A DNA stretch of 64,000 bases, taken from CAVOKN01 sp963696505 (lineage in GTDB: Bacteria > Pseudomonadota > Gammaproteobacteria > Burkholderiales > Rhodocyclaceae). Where the stretch lies: positions 1 to 64,000 of the forward strand of contig CAVOKN010000009.1 of assembly GCA_963696505.1 (NCBI GenBank). Direction: 5' to 3'. Shown one piece after another: positions 44,063-53,430 of the stretch; positions within the stretch are counted from its first letter, which is position 1; every line of letters starts with the position of its first letter. A program made the translations under genes and the position numbers. Below the pieces are notes generated by a model. That model did not search any database, was not told the DNA's origin, and saw nothing but the letters and a program-made list of their open reading frames with translations.

Positions 44063-44893
44063 CTATCTGTTTAATATTACCAATGCGATACACACCAGCG
44101 GCAGCGTCGAGGTAAGGCTGTCGATCCGGTCGAGCAGCCCGCCATGGCCGGGAAGAATGTGTCCCGAATCCTTGAGCCCCGCCTGGCGCTTGAGCAGGGA
44201 CTCGAACAGATCGCCGAAGATGCTCAATGCTGTCAGCAACACCAGCCCCGCCAACAGGGCCAGGAGCCCTGGCCCGCTCTGCCCGGCCAGCGCGCCGGCT
44301 GCGGCGAGCACGACATAGCCATAGACGACGACCGCCAGCACCGCCCCCGCCACCCCCTCCCAGGTCTTGCCGGGACTGATTTCTGGCGCCAGCTTGCGGC
44401 GCCCATAGGCCCGTCCCGCGAAGTAGGCGGCAATATCCGCCGCCCATATGGCTGCCATGGCTGCCAGCACGGCGAGGGGGTCGACAGCGCGCAACTGTAG
44501 TAGTGCGACAGCCGCCGGCAGCAGTACCAGCCAGCCGACGACGACGGCAAGTGCGGCCGGCTGCAAGCGCCATTTCCGTGCCATCCACAGCGGAACCAGC
44601 ACCAGCCAGAAGGCCGCTGCCAGCCCATAAAGCGGCAGGACAATCCCGCCCAGCGGCGCGACGGCAAAGCTATCCAGCAACAACATGCCGCTGACCCCCG
44701 TCAGAGCCGCAGAGGCCAGCGCGTAGGCGATGCGTCCGGATTGTGCAAAGCCGCCCAATCCGCCCCACTCCCAGGCCGCAACGCCGATCGCGAGGGCGAC
44801 GGATGCGGTCCAGCCCCACGCCGGGAGGACAAACAACGCAAAGAGGAATAGGGCGAGGAGGACGAGCGCGGTGAAGACCCGCGCCTTAAGCAT
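44063..44893 (-). CDS. cdsA: Phosphatidate cytidylyltransferase
   Basis: 276 residues from MLKARVFTALVLLALF. Multiple transmembrane helices and the CDP-diglyceride synthase signature in LKDSGHILPGHGGLLDR. Makes CDP-diacylglycerol for phospholipid synthesis. Start at 44893 overlaps the uppS stop by 8 bases; a longer frame to 44938 is not conserved. Confidence 0.94.
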   Translation of the reverse strand: MLKARVFTALVLLALFLFALFVLPAWGWTASVALAIGVAAWEWGGLGGFAQSGRIAYALASAALTGVSGMLLLDSFAVAPLGGIVLPLYGLAAAFWLVLVPLWMARKWRLQPAALAVVVGWLVLLPAAVALLQLRAVDPLAVLAAMAAIWAADIAAYFAGRAYGRRKLAPEISPGKTWEGVAGAVLAVVVYGYVVLAAAGALAGQSGPGLLALLAGLVLLTALSIFGDLFESLLKRQAGLKDSGHILPGHGGLLDRIDSLTSTLPLVCIALVILNR

Positions 44894-45707
44894 GCTGATT
44901 GCTATTGGGGACGCGATGGGGCGCGACCCCTTCCCCATCGCGGCCCTGCGGCGCCTGATCGGGCTTCAACTGCTCGCTGGTGCGCCCGAAGCGACGCTCT
45001 CGCCTGCGGTAAGACTCGATCGCCTGATCCAGTGTGGAGGCATCGAATTCCGGCCACAGCTTGTCGGTGAAGAAAAGCTCGGTGTAGGCGAGTTGCCACA
45101 GCAGGAAATTGCTGATCCGCTGTTCGCCTCCGGTGCGGATGAAAAGGTCCGGCTCGGGCGAATCGGCGAGGGCGAGGTGAGCCTCAAGATCCTGTTCCGT
45201 GAGGCCGCCGCGCCGCTGCGGGTTCGCGGCAATCATCCTTTCCACCGCCTGGAGGATGTCCCAGCGTCCGCCGTAGTTGGCGGCAACGGTGAGAGTCAGC
45301 CGCGAATTACCGGCGGTGGTTGCTTCCGCCCGCCGGATGAGATCCACCAGACGCGGCTCGAAGCGGCTCAGGTCGCCGATCACCCGGAAGCGGATGCGGT
45401 TCTCGTGCAGCTTGACGACTTCCTCTTCGAGAGCCCCCATGAAGAGCTGCATCAGGAAGGACACTTCCTCGGGCGGCCGGCGCCAGTTCTCCGAGCTGAA
45501 GGCGAACAGCGTCAGGTGCGGAATGCCGCGCTGGATGCAGGCCTTGATCGCCTCGCGCACCGCCTCGACGCCGCGCTTGTGGCCGGCGACGCGCGGCAGG
45601 AAGCGCTTGCGCGCCCAGCGACCGTTGCCGTCCATGATGATGGCCACATGACGCGGCATGTCGCCGGGCGGAGGGATGCCGCGGGTGGTACTCGGGATGT
45701 TCGTCAT
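44886..45707 (-). CDS. uppS: Undecaprenyl diphosphate synthase (di-trans,poly-cis)
   Basis: 273 residues from MTNIPSTTRGIPPP; ATG 45734 is an in-frame alternative. Catalytic Asp in VAIIMDGNGRWA, then FAFSSENWRRP and FIRTGGEQRISNFLLWQ. Makes the C55 lipid carrier for peptidoglycan and O-antigen. The C-terminal tail after RRFGRTSEQ (about 30 residues, polar) is unusually long. Confidence 0.95.
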   Translation of the reverse strand: MTNIPSTTRGIPPPGDMPRHVAIIMDGNGRWARKRFLPRVAGHKRGVEAVREAIKACIQRGIPHLTLFAFSSENWRRPPEEVSFLMQLFMGALEEEVVKLHENRIRFRVIGDLSRFEPRLVDLIRRAEATTAGNSRLTLTVAANYGGRWDILQAVERMIAANPQRRGGLTEQDLEAHLALADSPEPDLFIRTGGEQRISNFLLWQLAYTELFFTDKLWPEFDASTLDQAIESYRRRERRFGRTSEQLKPDQAPQGRDGEGVAPHRVPNSNQHA

Positions 45708-45745
45708 CGCAGCGCCCCGTCGAAGATCGGGCACGAATGGCCCGC

Positions 45746-46303
45746 TCAGACCGCCATCAGGTCGACTTCCTTGGCCGCCAGGGCCTTGTCGACCTCGGCC
45801 ACATAGCGGTCGGTGAGCTTCTGGATATCGTCCTCGGCGCGGTGCTCGTCGTCTTCCGAGATCTCCTTGTGCTTCTGAGCTTCCTTGAGCAGGTGGATCG
45901 CGTCCCGGCGCAGGTTGCGCACCGCCACCTTGGCGCCCTCGGCTTCCTTGTGCACCACCTTGATCAGTTCCTTGCGCCGCTCCTCGGTGAGCGCCGGCAT
46001 CGGCACCCGCACCACGTCGCCCTGGCTCGAGGGATTGAGCCCGAGATCGGCATCCCGGATCGCCTTCTCGACCACCGGCAGCATCTTCTTCTCCCAGGGC
46101 TGCACGCCGATGGTGCGCGCGTCCAGCAGCGTGAGGTTCGCCACCTGGGCGATCGGCATCATGCTGCCGTAGTAATCCACCTGGATGTGATCGAGCAGGC
46201 CAGTGTGGGCACGGCCGGTACGCACCTTCTGCAGGTCGTGCTTGAGAGCCTCGACGGACTTCTGCATCTTCTGTTCGGTCGAATTCTTCAGTTCGGCAAT
46301 CAT
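45746..46303 (-). CDS. frr: Ribosome recycling factor
   Basis: 185 residues, full family length: VEALKHDLQKVRTGRAHTGLL, LTLLDARTIGVQPWEK, LNPSSQGDVVRVPMPALTEERR, and the helical end DDIQKLTDRYVAEVDKAL. Releases ribosomes after termination with EF-G. It follows pyrH by 9 bases. Confidence 0.96.
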   Translation of the reverse strand: MIAELKNSTEQKMQKSVEALKHDLQKVRTGRAHTGLLDHIQVDYYGSMMPIAQVANLTLLDARTIGVQPWEKKMLPVVEKAIRDADLGLNPSSQGDVVRVPMPALTEERRKELIKVVHKEAEGAKVAVRNLRRDAIHLLKEAQKHKEISEDDEHRAEDDIQKLTDRYVAEVDKALAAKEVDLMAV

Positions 46304-46312
46304 GACCCTACC

Positions 46313-47071
46313 TCAGCAATAAACCATCGTTCCTTCATCCTCGCCGAGCACGACGCGCTTCAGCGCGCCCGGCTTGAAGATGCTGAACACGTTGATCGGA
46401 AGTCTCTGGTCGCGGCACAGCGCCAGCGCGGTCGCGTCCATCACCTTGAGATCGCGGGTGATCGCCTCGTCGAAGCTGACCCGGGCGTAGCGCGTCGCGG
46501 TCGGATCCTTCTTCGGATCGGCCGTATAAACGCCATCCACCTTGGTCGCCTTGATCACGATCTCGGCGCCGATCTCGGAACCGCGCAGCGCGGCGGCGGT
46601 GTCGGTGGTGAAGAAGGGGTTGCCGGTTCCTGCCGCGAACACCACGACCTTGCCCTCTTCCAGGTAGCGGATCGCCTTGCCCCGGATGTAAGGCTCTACC
46701 ACCTGCTCTATGTTGAGCGCCGACTGTACCCGGGCGTTGATCCCGCTCTGGCGCATGGCATCGGCCAGCGCCATGGCGTTGATCACCGTGGCGAGCATGC
46801 CCATGTAGTCGGCGGTAGCGCGATCCATGCCCGAGGCCGAACCGGCGACGCCGCGAAAGATGTTGCCACCGCCGATCACCACGCCGAGTTCTACACCCAG
46901 CGCTGCAACGGCTCCGACCTCGCCGACGATGCGCGCGAGCATCGGACGATTGATGCCATAGGCATCGTCGCCCATGAGCGCCTCGCCCGACAGCTTGAGC
47001 AGCACCCGCCGGAAGGCGGGTTTGCCGGTGCGCGGGGCGGCCGCGGCGTCGCCGTCCGAGCCTCCACTCAT
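46313..47071 (-). CDS. pyrH: UMP kinase
   Basis: 252 residues. RVLLKLSGEALMGD, VVIGGGNIFRG, MGMLATVINAMALAD, FAAGTGNPFFTTDTAAALR, KVDGVYTADPKKDP. The first ~18 residues (Gly/Asp/Ala-rich) extend beyond the conserved core. Phosphorylates UMP; lies 3 bases after tsf. Confidence 0.95.
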   Translation of the reverse strand: MSGGSDGDAAAAPRTGKPAFRRVLLKLSGEALMGDDAYGINRPMLARIVGEVGAVAALGVELGVVIGGGNIFRGVAGSASGMDRATADYMGMLATVINAMALADAMRQSGINARVQSALNIEQVVEPYIRGKAIRYLEEGKVVVFAAGTGNPFFTTDTAAALRGSEIGAEIVIKATKVDGVYTADPKKDPTATRYARVSFDEAITRDLKVMDATALALCRDQRLPINVFSIFKPGALKRVVLGEDEGTMVYC

Positions 47072-47074
47072 GGC

Positions 47075-47965
47075 CTAGCGGTCCGCAGCGGCCGCCGCCT
47101 GGGCTGCCACCTCGGCGGCGAAGTCGTTGCTACGCTTCTCCAGACCCTCGCCGACGATGTAGATCTGAAACGAGGCGACCGAGGCACCCCTGGACTTGAG
47201 CAGCGCCTCGACGGTCTGCTTGTCGTCCTTGACGAAGGGCTGGCCCAGCAGCGTCACCTCCTTGAGGTACTTCTGCACCGACCCTTCGGCGATCTTTTCC
47301 AGCATCGCCTCGGGCTTGCCGGCTTCCCGCGCCTTCTCGACGGCGATACGCCGCTCAGTGTCGATCAGGCTCGCCGGAACGCCGTCGGCCCTCAGCGCCT
47401 TGGGCTTGCTGGCGGCGATGTGCATCGCCAGATCCTTGGCCATTTGCTCGTCGCCGCCGACCACGTCGATCAGCACGCCGATCTTCGACCCGCCATGCAC
47501 GTAGCTCGCGATCTTGCCCTGCGCCTCGACACGCGCGAAGCGCCGGATCGACATGTTCTCGCCGATCTTGCCCACCAGCGTGGTACGCGCCTGGTCAACC
47601 GTCACGCCGCCCAGAGTCAGTCCCGACAGAGCGGCGACATCCGCCGGATCGTGCTGCGCCACCAGGTCCGCCAGACTGCGGGCGAAAGCCAGGAAGTCGT
47701 CGTTCTTGGCGACGAAGTCGGTCTCGCAATTGACTTCGACGATCGCGCCCAGCTTGGCGTCCGTGGCGATGCTGATCCCCACCACGCCTTCGGCCGTGAC
47801 GCGGGCCGAAGCCTTGGCCGCCTTGCTGCCCAGCTTGACGCGCAGGACCTCCTCGGCCTTGGCCATGTCGCCGGCCGCCTCGGTCAGGGCCTTCTTGCAC
47901 TCCATCATCGGCGCGTCGGTCTTCTCGCGCAGTTCCTTCACCATGCCTGCGGTAATTTCCGCCAT
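47075..47965 (-). CDS. tsf: Translation elongation factor Ts
   Basis: 296 residues. AEITAGMVKELREKTDAPMM with the TDAPM/MECKKAL signature, then VNCETDFVAKNDDF. Recycles EF-Tu from GDP. rpsB-tsf order with a 71-base gap is universal in the phylum. Confidence 0.97.
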   Translation of the reverse strand: MAEITAGMVKELREKTDAPMMECKKALTEAAGDMAKAEEVLRVKLGSKAAKASARVTAEGVVGISIATDAKLGAIVEVNCETDFVAKNDDFLAFARSLADLVAQHDPADVAALSGLTLGGVTVDQARTTLVGKIGENMSIRRFARVEAQGKIASYVHGGSKIGVLIDVVGGDEQMAKDLAMHIAASKPKALRADGVPASLIDTERRIAVEKAREAGKPEAMLEKIAEGSVQKYLKEVTLLGQPFVKDDKQTVEALLKSRGASVASFQIYIVGEGLEKRSNDFAAEVAAQAAAAADR

Positions 47966-48036
47966 GCTCGTTCCCCAATCCGTTCAATGTTCGTGTGATG
48001 TGCCGCGCGGGCCGCACTGGGCGGCCCCGGGGAAGA

Positions 48037-48792
48037 TCAGGACGCGGCCGGGTCGTCCGCCTCTTCCACCTCGACGAATTCGTCGGACACCGCCGCCACC
48101 ACGTCCTGCACCGCATGGCTGCGGCCTTCCAGGATGGCGTCCGCCACGCCGCGGGCATAGAGGCGGATGGCGCGGCTCGAATCATCGTTGCCGGGAATCA
48201 CGTAGCTCACGCCGTCGGGCGAATGGTTGGTATCCACCACAGCCACCACCGGGATGCCGAGCTTGCTGGCCTCGGTGATCGCAATCTTGTGGTAGCCCAC
48301 ATCGACCACGAACAGGGCGTCGGGCAGGCCGTTCATGTCCTTGATGCCGCCCAGGCTCTTGTCCAACTTGGCGAGTTCGCGCTGGAGCATCAGCCCTTCC
48401 TTCTTCGATACGCGCTCGAACGAACCGTCCTGGGACATCTGTTCCAGATCCTTGAGACGCTTGATCGACAGCTTGACCGTCTTGAAGTTGGTCAGCATGC
48501 CCCCCAGCCAACGCTCGTCTACGAAGGGCGCACCGGCGCGCTGGGCTTCCTCGCGCATGATCTCCCGTGCCTGGCGCTTGGTGCCGACCATGAGAATCGT
48601 GCCCTTGTTCGCCGCCAGACGGCGTGCGAACTCCATCGCCTCCTGGTACTTAACCAGGGTCTGCTCCAGGTTGATGATGTGGATCTTGTTGCGATGGCCG
48701 AAAATATAGGCGGCCATCTTGGGGTTCCAGAAACGGGTCTGGTGTCCGAAATGGACTCCCGCCTCGAGCATCTGACGCATGGTTACTGACAT
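48037..48792 (-). CDS. rpsB: 30S ribosomal protein S2
   Basis: 251 residues. TMRQMLEAGVHFGHQTRFWNPK, TILMVGTKRQAREIM, WLGGMLTNFKTVK, LPDALFVVDVGYHKIAITEA and IPVVAVVDTNHSPDGV. Preceded by a strong ribosome site (CGGAGAAGCGCA then ATG). The ~150-base leader after the promoter at 48940 could hold the S2 autoregulatory structure; none was drawn. Confidence 0.97.
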   Translation of the reverse strand: MSVTMRQMLEAGVHFGHQTRFWNPKMAAYIFGHRNKIHIINLEQTLVKYQEAMEFARRLAANKGTILMVGTKRQAREIMREEAQRAGAPFVDERWLGGMLTNFKTVKLSIKRLKDLEQMSQDGSFERVSKKEGLMLQRELAKLDKSLGGIKDMNGLPDALFVVDVGYHKIAITEASKLGIPVVAVVDTNHSPDGVSYVIPGNDDSSRAIRLYARGVADAILEGRSHAVQDVVAAVSDEFVEVEEADDPAAS

Positions 48793-48939
48793 TGCGCTTC
48801 TCCGAACAGGGTTTGACCGCCGCCCGACCTGCCCTCCTCCATGACTGGAGGGCCAGAAACTCCGCTTGAGCGGACCCTATTGCCGATCGGGCGTGTGAAT
48901 TTTGGCCAGGGCCGTACAGGCGCCGCAGCCAAGCGCGCG

Positions 48940-48969
48940 ATTATAGGCGATCCCCCCACGCCGCCTCAA
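48940..48969 (-). promoter_or_regulatory. Probable sigma-70 promoter of rpsB-tsf
   Basis: On the minus strand, -35 TTGAGG (48969-48964), an 18-base spacer, and a perfect -10 TATAAT (48945-48940). It lies between the PfkB gene's stop and rpsB, about 150 bases upstream of the rpsB start. Confidence 0.7.
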
Positions 48970-48982
48970 CTGGAATGCGTGT

Positions 48983-49840
48983 TCACCCGGCATCGAGCGG
49001 CAGCAGGCGGCGCACGGCGGCTGCGGGCAGCGACGAGCTGGCCCAGAGGGTGGCCTCAGTGCCGAAGCGCACGGCGATTTCGAGCGCTTCGGGCATCTGC
49101 ATGCCGGAAACCAGCCCGTGGAGCAAACCCGCGGCGAAGGCATCGCCCGCACCGGTGGTGTCGATAGTCCGCACCGGCGCGGCAGGGGCAGCAAGACGTT
49201 TGTTGGCGGAAAACGCCTCCGCTCCATCGGCCCCAGCCGTCACGACGATCCACTGCAGCCGATCGCCGGCGACATGGCGACCAAGAGCCAGCGGTCGGGC
49301 AGCTTCGGCGGGCGCCAGATCCGAAGCCGAGCAGACCAGCACATGGGCCGGCCGGCATCCCGGGTCGCTGGGCGGGACGTGTGCCACGACCAAGCCTTGT
49401 TCTGCCTTGCGGGACAGGAGATCGGCGAGATCGAGACGGCGGCTGCGCAAGTACACTGCGTCGGCGCCTATCTCGAGCAGGCGGCCGGGCGGGCCAAGCT
49501 CCTCGCAGCGGGCGACATTGATCACCGTGCGCTCCCCTTCCGGGTCCACCAGAACCAGGGAATGGGTCGTCGGGCAGTTGATCCTCGCCACCAGCGAAGT
49601 ATCGATACCCGCCGCACCGAGTTCCGCGAGCAGCGCCTCGCCATCAGGATCGCGCCCCACTGCCGCCAGCAGCCAGACCCGATGGCCCGCGGCAGCCAGT
49701 GCCAGTGCCGTGTTCGCCCCGCCACCGCCGAGGCGGAATCCGACCGTCGTCCCGGTGAGGTGCGCTCCGGCCCGCAGCGGCGAGGCAAGCCGAACGACCT
49801 CGTCCCGCGCCACCGACCCGATCACCGCTATGTCAGCCAC
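48983..49840 (-). CDS. PfkB-family carbohydrate/nucleoside kinase
   Basis: 285 residues. PfkB signature 1 in FRLGGGGANTALALAAAG and signature 2 DTTGAGDAFAAGLLHGL with the catalytic Asp. Substrate could be a sugar, sugar phosphate or nucleoside; the family motifs do not decide. It lies between a terminator and the rpsB promoter, so it is likely a single-gene transcript. Confidence 0.88.
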   Translation of the reverse strand: MADIAVIGSVARDEVVRLASPLRAGAHLTGTTVGFRLGGGGANTALALAAAGHRVWLLAAVGRDPDGEALLAELGAAGIDTSLVARINCPTTHSLVLVDPEGERTVINVARCEELGPPGRLLEIGADAVYLRSRRLDLADLLSRKAEQGLVVAHVPPSDPGCRPAHVLVCSASDLAPAEAARPLALGRHVAGDRLQWIVVTAGADGAEAFSANKRLAAPAAPVRTIDTTGAGDAFAAGLLHGLVSGMQMPEALEIAVRFGTEATLWASSSLPAAAVRRLLPLDAG

Positions 49841-49939
49841 AGTCGCGCCTCACCAGGCATCCGTCAGGACGCTTCTTGCCGGCTGGTTGCTGGGGGCGCA
49901 ACACATGGAGTGGGAGGGGATGCTGTTGCCGCAGCCCAA

Positions 49940-49974
49940 AAAACAAGAAGGCCGGCGATTGGGTCGCCGGCCTT
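49940..49974 (-). terminator. Rho-independent terminator downstream of the CorC-type gene
   Basis: Perfect 11-bp stem AAGGCCGGCGA (49948-49958) / TCGCCGGCCTT (49964-49974) with a 5-base loop. On the minus strand it is followed by CTTGTTTTTTG. It ends the transcript of the 50131-51453 gene. Confidence 0.9.
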
Positions 49975-50130
49975 GAATCTCCCGTCGTTCCACGAACCAG
50001 GAGGAGGTCAGGGCTCGAAGGCTACGCCGCTGCGTGGAGGGGCGAAATCGGCCGGCGTCGATAAATGCTGTCAGCGTTTGTCCTACAAAGAGGCTTCCGC
50101 GCCGGCTCCGGAATCTCGTCGCAGCGTCCT

Positions 50131-51453
50131 TCACTCTGCCCCGCCACCGGCATGGCTCGGCTGCTGCCGCGCGATGAGCACCTTGTCAACGCGCTTGCGG
50201 TCCATGTCCATGACTTCGAAGCGCATTCCGGCGGCGTGGAAGTGGTCGGCCGCGGACGGGATGCGTCCCAGCGCATGCATGATGAATCCGCCCAGGGTGT
50301 GGAAGCTTCGCTCCTCCTCCCCCGGCAGATCCTCGTCGATGCCGAGCACCGATTTCACCCGCTCGATGGTCACGTCGCCGTCCACCAGCCAGGAGCCGTC
50401 CTCGCGTTCGACTATGTCCCGCTCTTCCGGCGACTCCGGAATCGACAGCTCGCCGACGATCGAGGCGAGCACGTCGGTGAGGGTGACGAGTCCGCGCACG
50501 TCGCCGTACTCGTTGACGATGAGCGCGAACTGCAGTCTCGCCCCGCGGAAGTTCTCCAGGAGCTGGGTGGTGGTCGCCGATTCCGGCACGTACAGAGGCG
50601 GATGCAGCACGGCCTCGATGTCGGCGATTCCGACGGCATGGCCCGGCAGGGCGCGCTTGAGCAGATCCCCGGTCTGGAGGATACCCAGGATGTGTTCCAG
50701 ACCGTCGCGGCAAATGACCAGCCGCGAGTGGCAGCTTTCCATGATCTGCTGCAGCACGGCGTCGATGCCGTCATCCAGGTCCACCACATCCATGTCGAGC
50801 CGTGGGGTCATTATTGCGGCAATCGGCTGCTCGTCCAGCCGCAGGACGTTGGACACGATCTCCTGTTCGCTCTGGTGGAACACGCCGGCTTCGGCGCCCT
50901 GCTCCATCAGCACCTTGATCTCGTCGTCGCTTACCGGCGGTTGGTCCTTGCGCCTTTTCCCGAGCAGCCGCAGAACCAGCGAACCGGAAACCGAGAGAAC
51001 CACCACCACCGGATGGGCGGCACGGGCCAGGATCTGCATCGGCCGCGCCACCAGCGCGGCAATGCCCTCCGGCGCCTGCAGCGCCAGACGCTTGGGTACC
51101 AGCTCGCCCACCACGACGGAGACATAGGTCAAGGCCACCACCGTCGCCGTCAGGGCGATGCCGCGCGCATAGGGCGCGAAGGCCTCGAAGCCCAGCAGCC
51201 ATTCTGCCAGCGGATCGGCAAGCGCGGCTTCGCCGATCGCACCGCTCAGGATGCCAATGCTGGTGATGCCCACCTGGATGGTGGAAAGGAAGCCGGCGGG
51301 TTCATGGTGAAGAGTCAGCGCCGCCTTGGCGCCTATGCTTCCGTCGTCGGCGAGATTTTGCAGGCGGGCGCGGCGGGAGGAGACGACGGCCATCTCCGAC
51401 ATGGCGAAGACGCCATTGAGCAGGATCAGAAGCAGCAACAGGGCAAGGTCCAT
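50131..51453 (-). CDS. HlyC/CorC-family protein (DUF21 - CBS pair - CorC_HlyC)
   Basis: 440 residues from MDLALLLLLILLNGVFAMSE. The DUF21 domain has 3-4 transmembrane helices (TIQVGITSIGILSGAIGEAAL is cut by polar loops). A CBS pair follows (IMTPRLDMDVVDLDDGI; RGLVTLTDVLASIVGE), then the C-terminal FAD-like CorC_HlyC domain (DGSWLVDGDVTIERV, GGFIMHALGRIP). Relatives are magnesium/cobalt efflux proteins; here the ion is unknown. The start upstream at 51483 is possible but lacks conservation. Confidence 0.9.
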   Translation of the reverse strand: MDLALLLLLILLNGVFAMSEMAVVSSRRARLQNLADDGSIGAKAALTLHHEPAGFLSTIQVGITSIGILSGAIGEAALADPLAEWLLGFEAFAPYARGIALTATVVALTYVSVVVGELVPKRLALQAPEGIAALVARPMQILARAAHPVVVVLSVSGSLVLRLLGKRRKDQPPVSDDEIKVLMEQGAEAGVFHQSEQEIVSNVLRLDEQPIAAIMTPRLDMDVVDLDDGIDAVLQQIMESCHSRLVICRDGLEHILGILQTGDLLKRALPGHAVGIADIEAVLHPPLYVPESATTTQLLENFRGARLQFALIVNEYGDVRGLVTLTDVLASIVGELSIPESPEERDIVEREDGSWLVDGDVTIERVKSVLGIDEDLPGEEERSFHTLGGFIMHALGRIPSAADHFHAAGMRFEVMDMDRKRVDKVLIARQQPSHAGGGAE

Positions 51454-51597
51454 GGGGGAAGCCGCCCGGCGCCAGGTGGGCACGCGGCTTCGGAGTCGGT
51501 GAACGCGGTATTTTATCGTCAGGCGCCCCGCTCGGGCAGGGCGCCACTGCCTCGATCCAAGCCCGGATCGGGGCAGCGGCCAGCCAATACTGAAAAT

Positions 51598-53391
51598 TCA
51601 GAACTGCTCGTCGGCGAGCGCCAGCGCGCCTGCACCACCCTCGATCACCGTCTGCGCCAGCCCCGGTGCCTGGGTCATCAGGTGATCGGCATAGAAGCGC
51701 GCGCTGGCGATCTTGGCTGCGTAGAACGGATCGCTGCTGCCACCGGCGATCCGCGCTCGGGCCGCCAGCGCTGCACGCGCCATCTGCCAGCCGCCCGCGA
51801 CGATGCCCAGCAGCTTGAGGAAAGGCACGGCGCCCACTGAGACGCGCTTCACCTCCAACCCGAAGTTGGCGACGATGAATTCCGCGGCGTCGGCCACCGC
51901 CTGCACCCCGCTCGCCAGCCGCGCCCGGATCACCTGGAACTCGGCGCCGTCCTGCTCGGCCAACTGGTTGTCAAGCCCGCGCATCAGTGCGACCACGCCC
52001 TTGATGGTGGCGCCGCCCTCGCGGGCGATCTTGCGGCCGATGAGGTCATTGGCCTGGATGCCGGTCGTGCCCTCGTAGATGGTGGTGATGCGCGCGTCGC
52101 GCAGGTGCTGGGCCGAGCCGGTTTCCTCGATGTAGCCCATGCCGCCATGGACCTGGATGCCCAGCGACGCGACGTCGATGCCGGTCTCGGTATTCCAGCC
52201 CTTGACCACCGGAATCATCAGATCGACGAAGGCCTGGTTGCGGCGACGCTCGGTCTCGTCCGGGTGGCGCATTGCAGCGTCATGAGCGGCGGCGACCACG
52301 TAGGAAAGCGCCCGCATCGCCTCGGTCTGGGTCTTCATCAGCATCAGCATGCGGCGCACGTCTGGATGATCGATGATCGCGACCTTTGGCCCGCCGCGCA
52401 CCGCGATGTCGGTACCCTGCACCCGGTCGCGGGCGTAGGTCAGCGCCTTCTGGTAGGCGCGCTCGGCGATCGCCACGCCCTCCATGCCGACGGCAAAGCG
52501 CGCCGTGTTCATCATGATGAACATGTACTCGAGTCCGCGGTTCTCCTCGCCCACCAGGTAGCCGGTGGCGCCGCCGTGGTCGCCGAAGGCGAGCACGCAG
52601 GTGGGACTGGCATGGATGCCGAGCTTGTGTTCGATGGACACGCAATTCACGTCGTTGCGCGCCCCCGGACTGCCGTCGGCATTCGGCATGAACTTTGGTA
52701 CGACGAACAGCGAGATCCCCTTCACCCCCTCGGGCGCGTCGGGCGTGCGCGCCAGCACCAGGTGGATGATGTTGTCGGACATGTCGTGCTCGCCGTAGGT
52801 GATGAAGATCTTCTGGCCGAAGATGCGGAAGCTGCCGTCGCCCTGGGGCACGGCACGGCTGCGCACCGCGGCGAGGTCCGAGCCGGCCTGGGGCTCGGTC
52901 AGGTTCATGGTGCCGGTCCAGGTGCCCTCCACCATCTTCGGCAGGTAAGTCAGCTTCTGCGCATCGGTGCCGCGCAGTTCCAGCGCGTCGATGGCACCGC
53001 CGGTGAGCAGCGGACACAACGAGAAAGCCATGTTGGCGGACTTCCACATCTCCTGCACCGCGGCGGTCACCAGCTTGGGCATGCCCTGCCCGCCGTACTC
53101 GGGATCGCAGCCGATGCCGTTCCAGCCGTTGGCGACGAACTGCGCGTAGGCCTCGCGGAAGCCCCGCGGCATGGTCACCGCGCCGGCGTCCCAGCTTGCG
53201 CCCTCCTGGTCGCCGCTCCAGTTGAGCGGTGCCAGCACCTCGCCGGCGAACTTGGCCGCCTCTGCGAGGATCGCTTCCACCACGTCGGGGGCGGCTTCCT
53301 CGCAACCGGGCAGTTGCGCCACCCGGTCGAGGCCCGCCAGTTCGCTCAGGACGAAATTCATGTCGCGCAGCGGCGCGCTGTAGCTGCTCAT
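51598..53391 (-). CDS. Acyl-CoA dehydrogenase, long form with C-terminal extension (DmdC/FadE-like)
   Basis: 597 residues, longer than standard ACADs because of N- and C-terminal extensions. It has EPQAGSDLAAVRSRAV, FITYGEHD, SIEHKLGIHASPTCVLAFGD, and the catalytic region DLMIPVVKGWNTETG with GGMGYIEETGSAQHLRDARI and IYEGTTGIQANDLIGRKI (split across residues about 400-450). It oxidises acyl-CoA to enoyl-CoA and passes electrons to ETF, encoded at 54189-55883. Its exact chain-length or substrate is not known. Confidence 0.92.
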   Translation of the reverse strand: MSSYSAPLRDMNFVLSELAGLDRVAQLPGCEEAAPDVVEAILAEAAKFAGEVLAPLNWSGDQEGASWDAGAVTMPRGFREAYAQFVANGWNGIGCDPEYGGQGMPKLVTAAVQEMWKSANMAFSLCPLLTGGAIDALELRGTDAQKLTYLPKMVEGTWTGTMNLTEPQAGSDLAAVRSRAVPQGDGSFRIFGQKIFITYGEHDMSDNIIHLVLARTPDAPEGVKGISLFVVPKFMPNADGSPGARNDVNCVSIEHKLGIHASPTCVLAFGDHGGATGYLVGEENRGLEYMFIMMNTARFAVGMEGVAIAERAYQKALTYARDRVQGTDIAVRGGPKVAIIDHPDVRRMLMLMKTQTEAMRALSYVVAAAHDAAMRHPDETERRRNQAFVDLMIPVVKGWNTETGIDVASLGIQVHGGMGYIEETGSAQHLRDARITTIYEGTTGIQANDLIGRKIAREGGATIKGVVALMRGLDNQLAEQDGAEFQVIRARLASGVQAVADAAEFIVANFGLEVKRVSVGAVPFLKLLGIVAGGWQMARAALAARARIAGGSSDPFYAAKIASARFYADHLMTQAPGLAQTVIEGGAGALALADEQF

Positions 53392-53430
53392 GCCAGTGTC
53401 ACTCCAATGATCGCGGCGGACTCGCGTCGC

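Noticed and set aside
45737..47998. Long plus-strand frame opposite frr, pyrH and tsf
   Set aside because: The minus-strand genes are universally conserved; the antisense product has no family features.
49850..50134. 94-codon minus-strand frame between PfkB and CorC genes
   Set aside because: It contains the terminator hairpin and has no recognisable motif.
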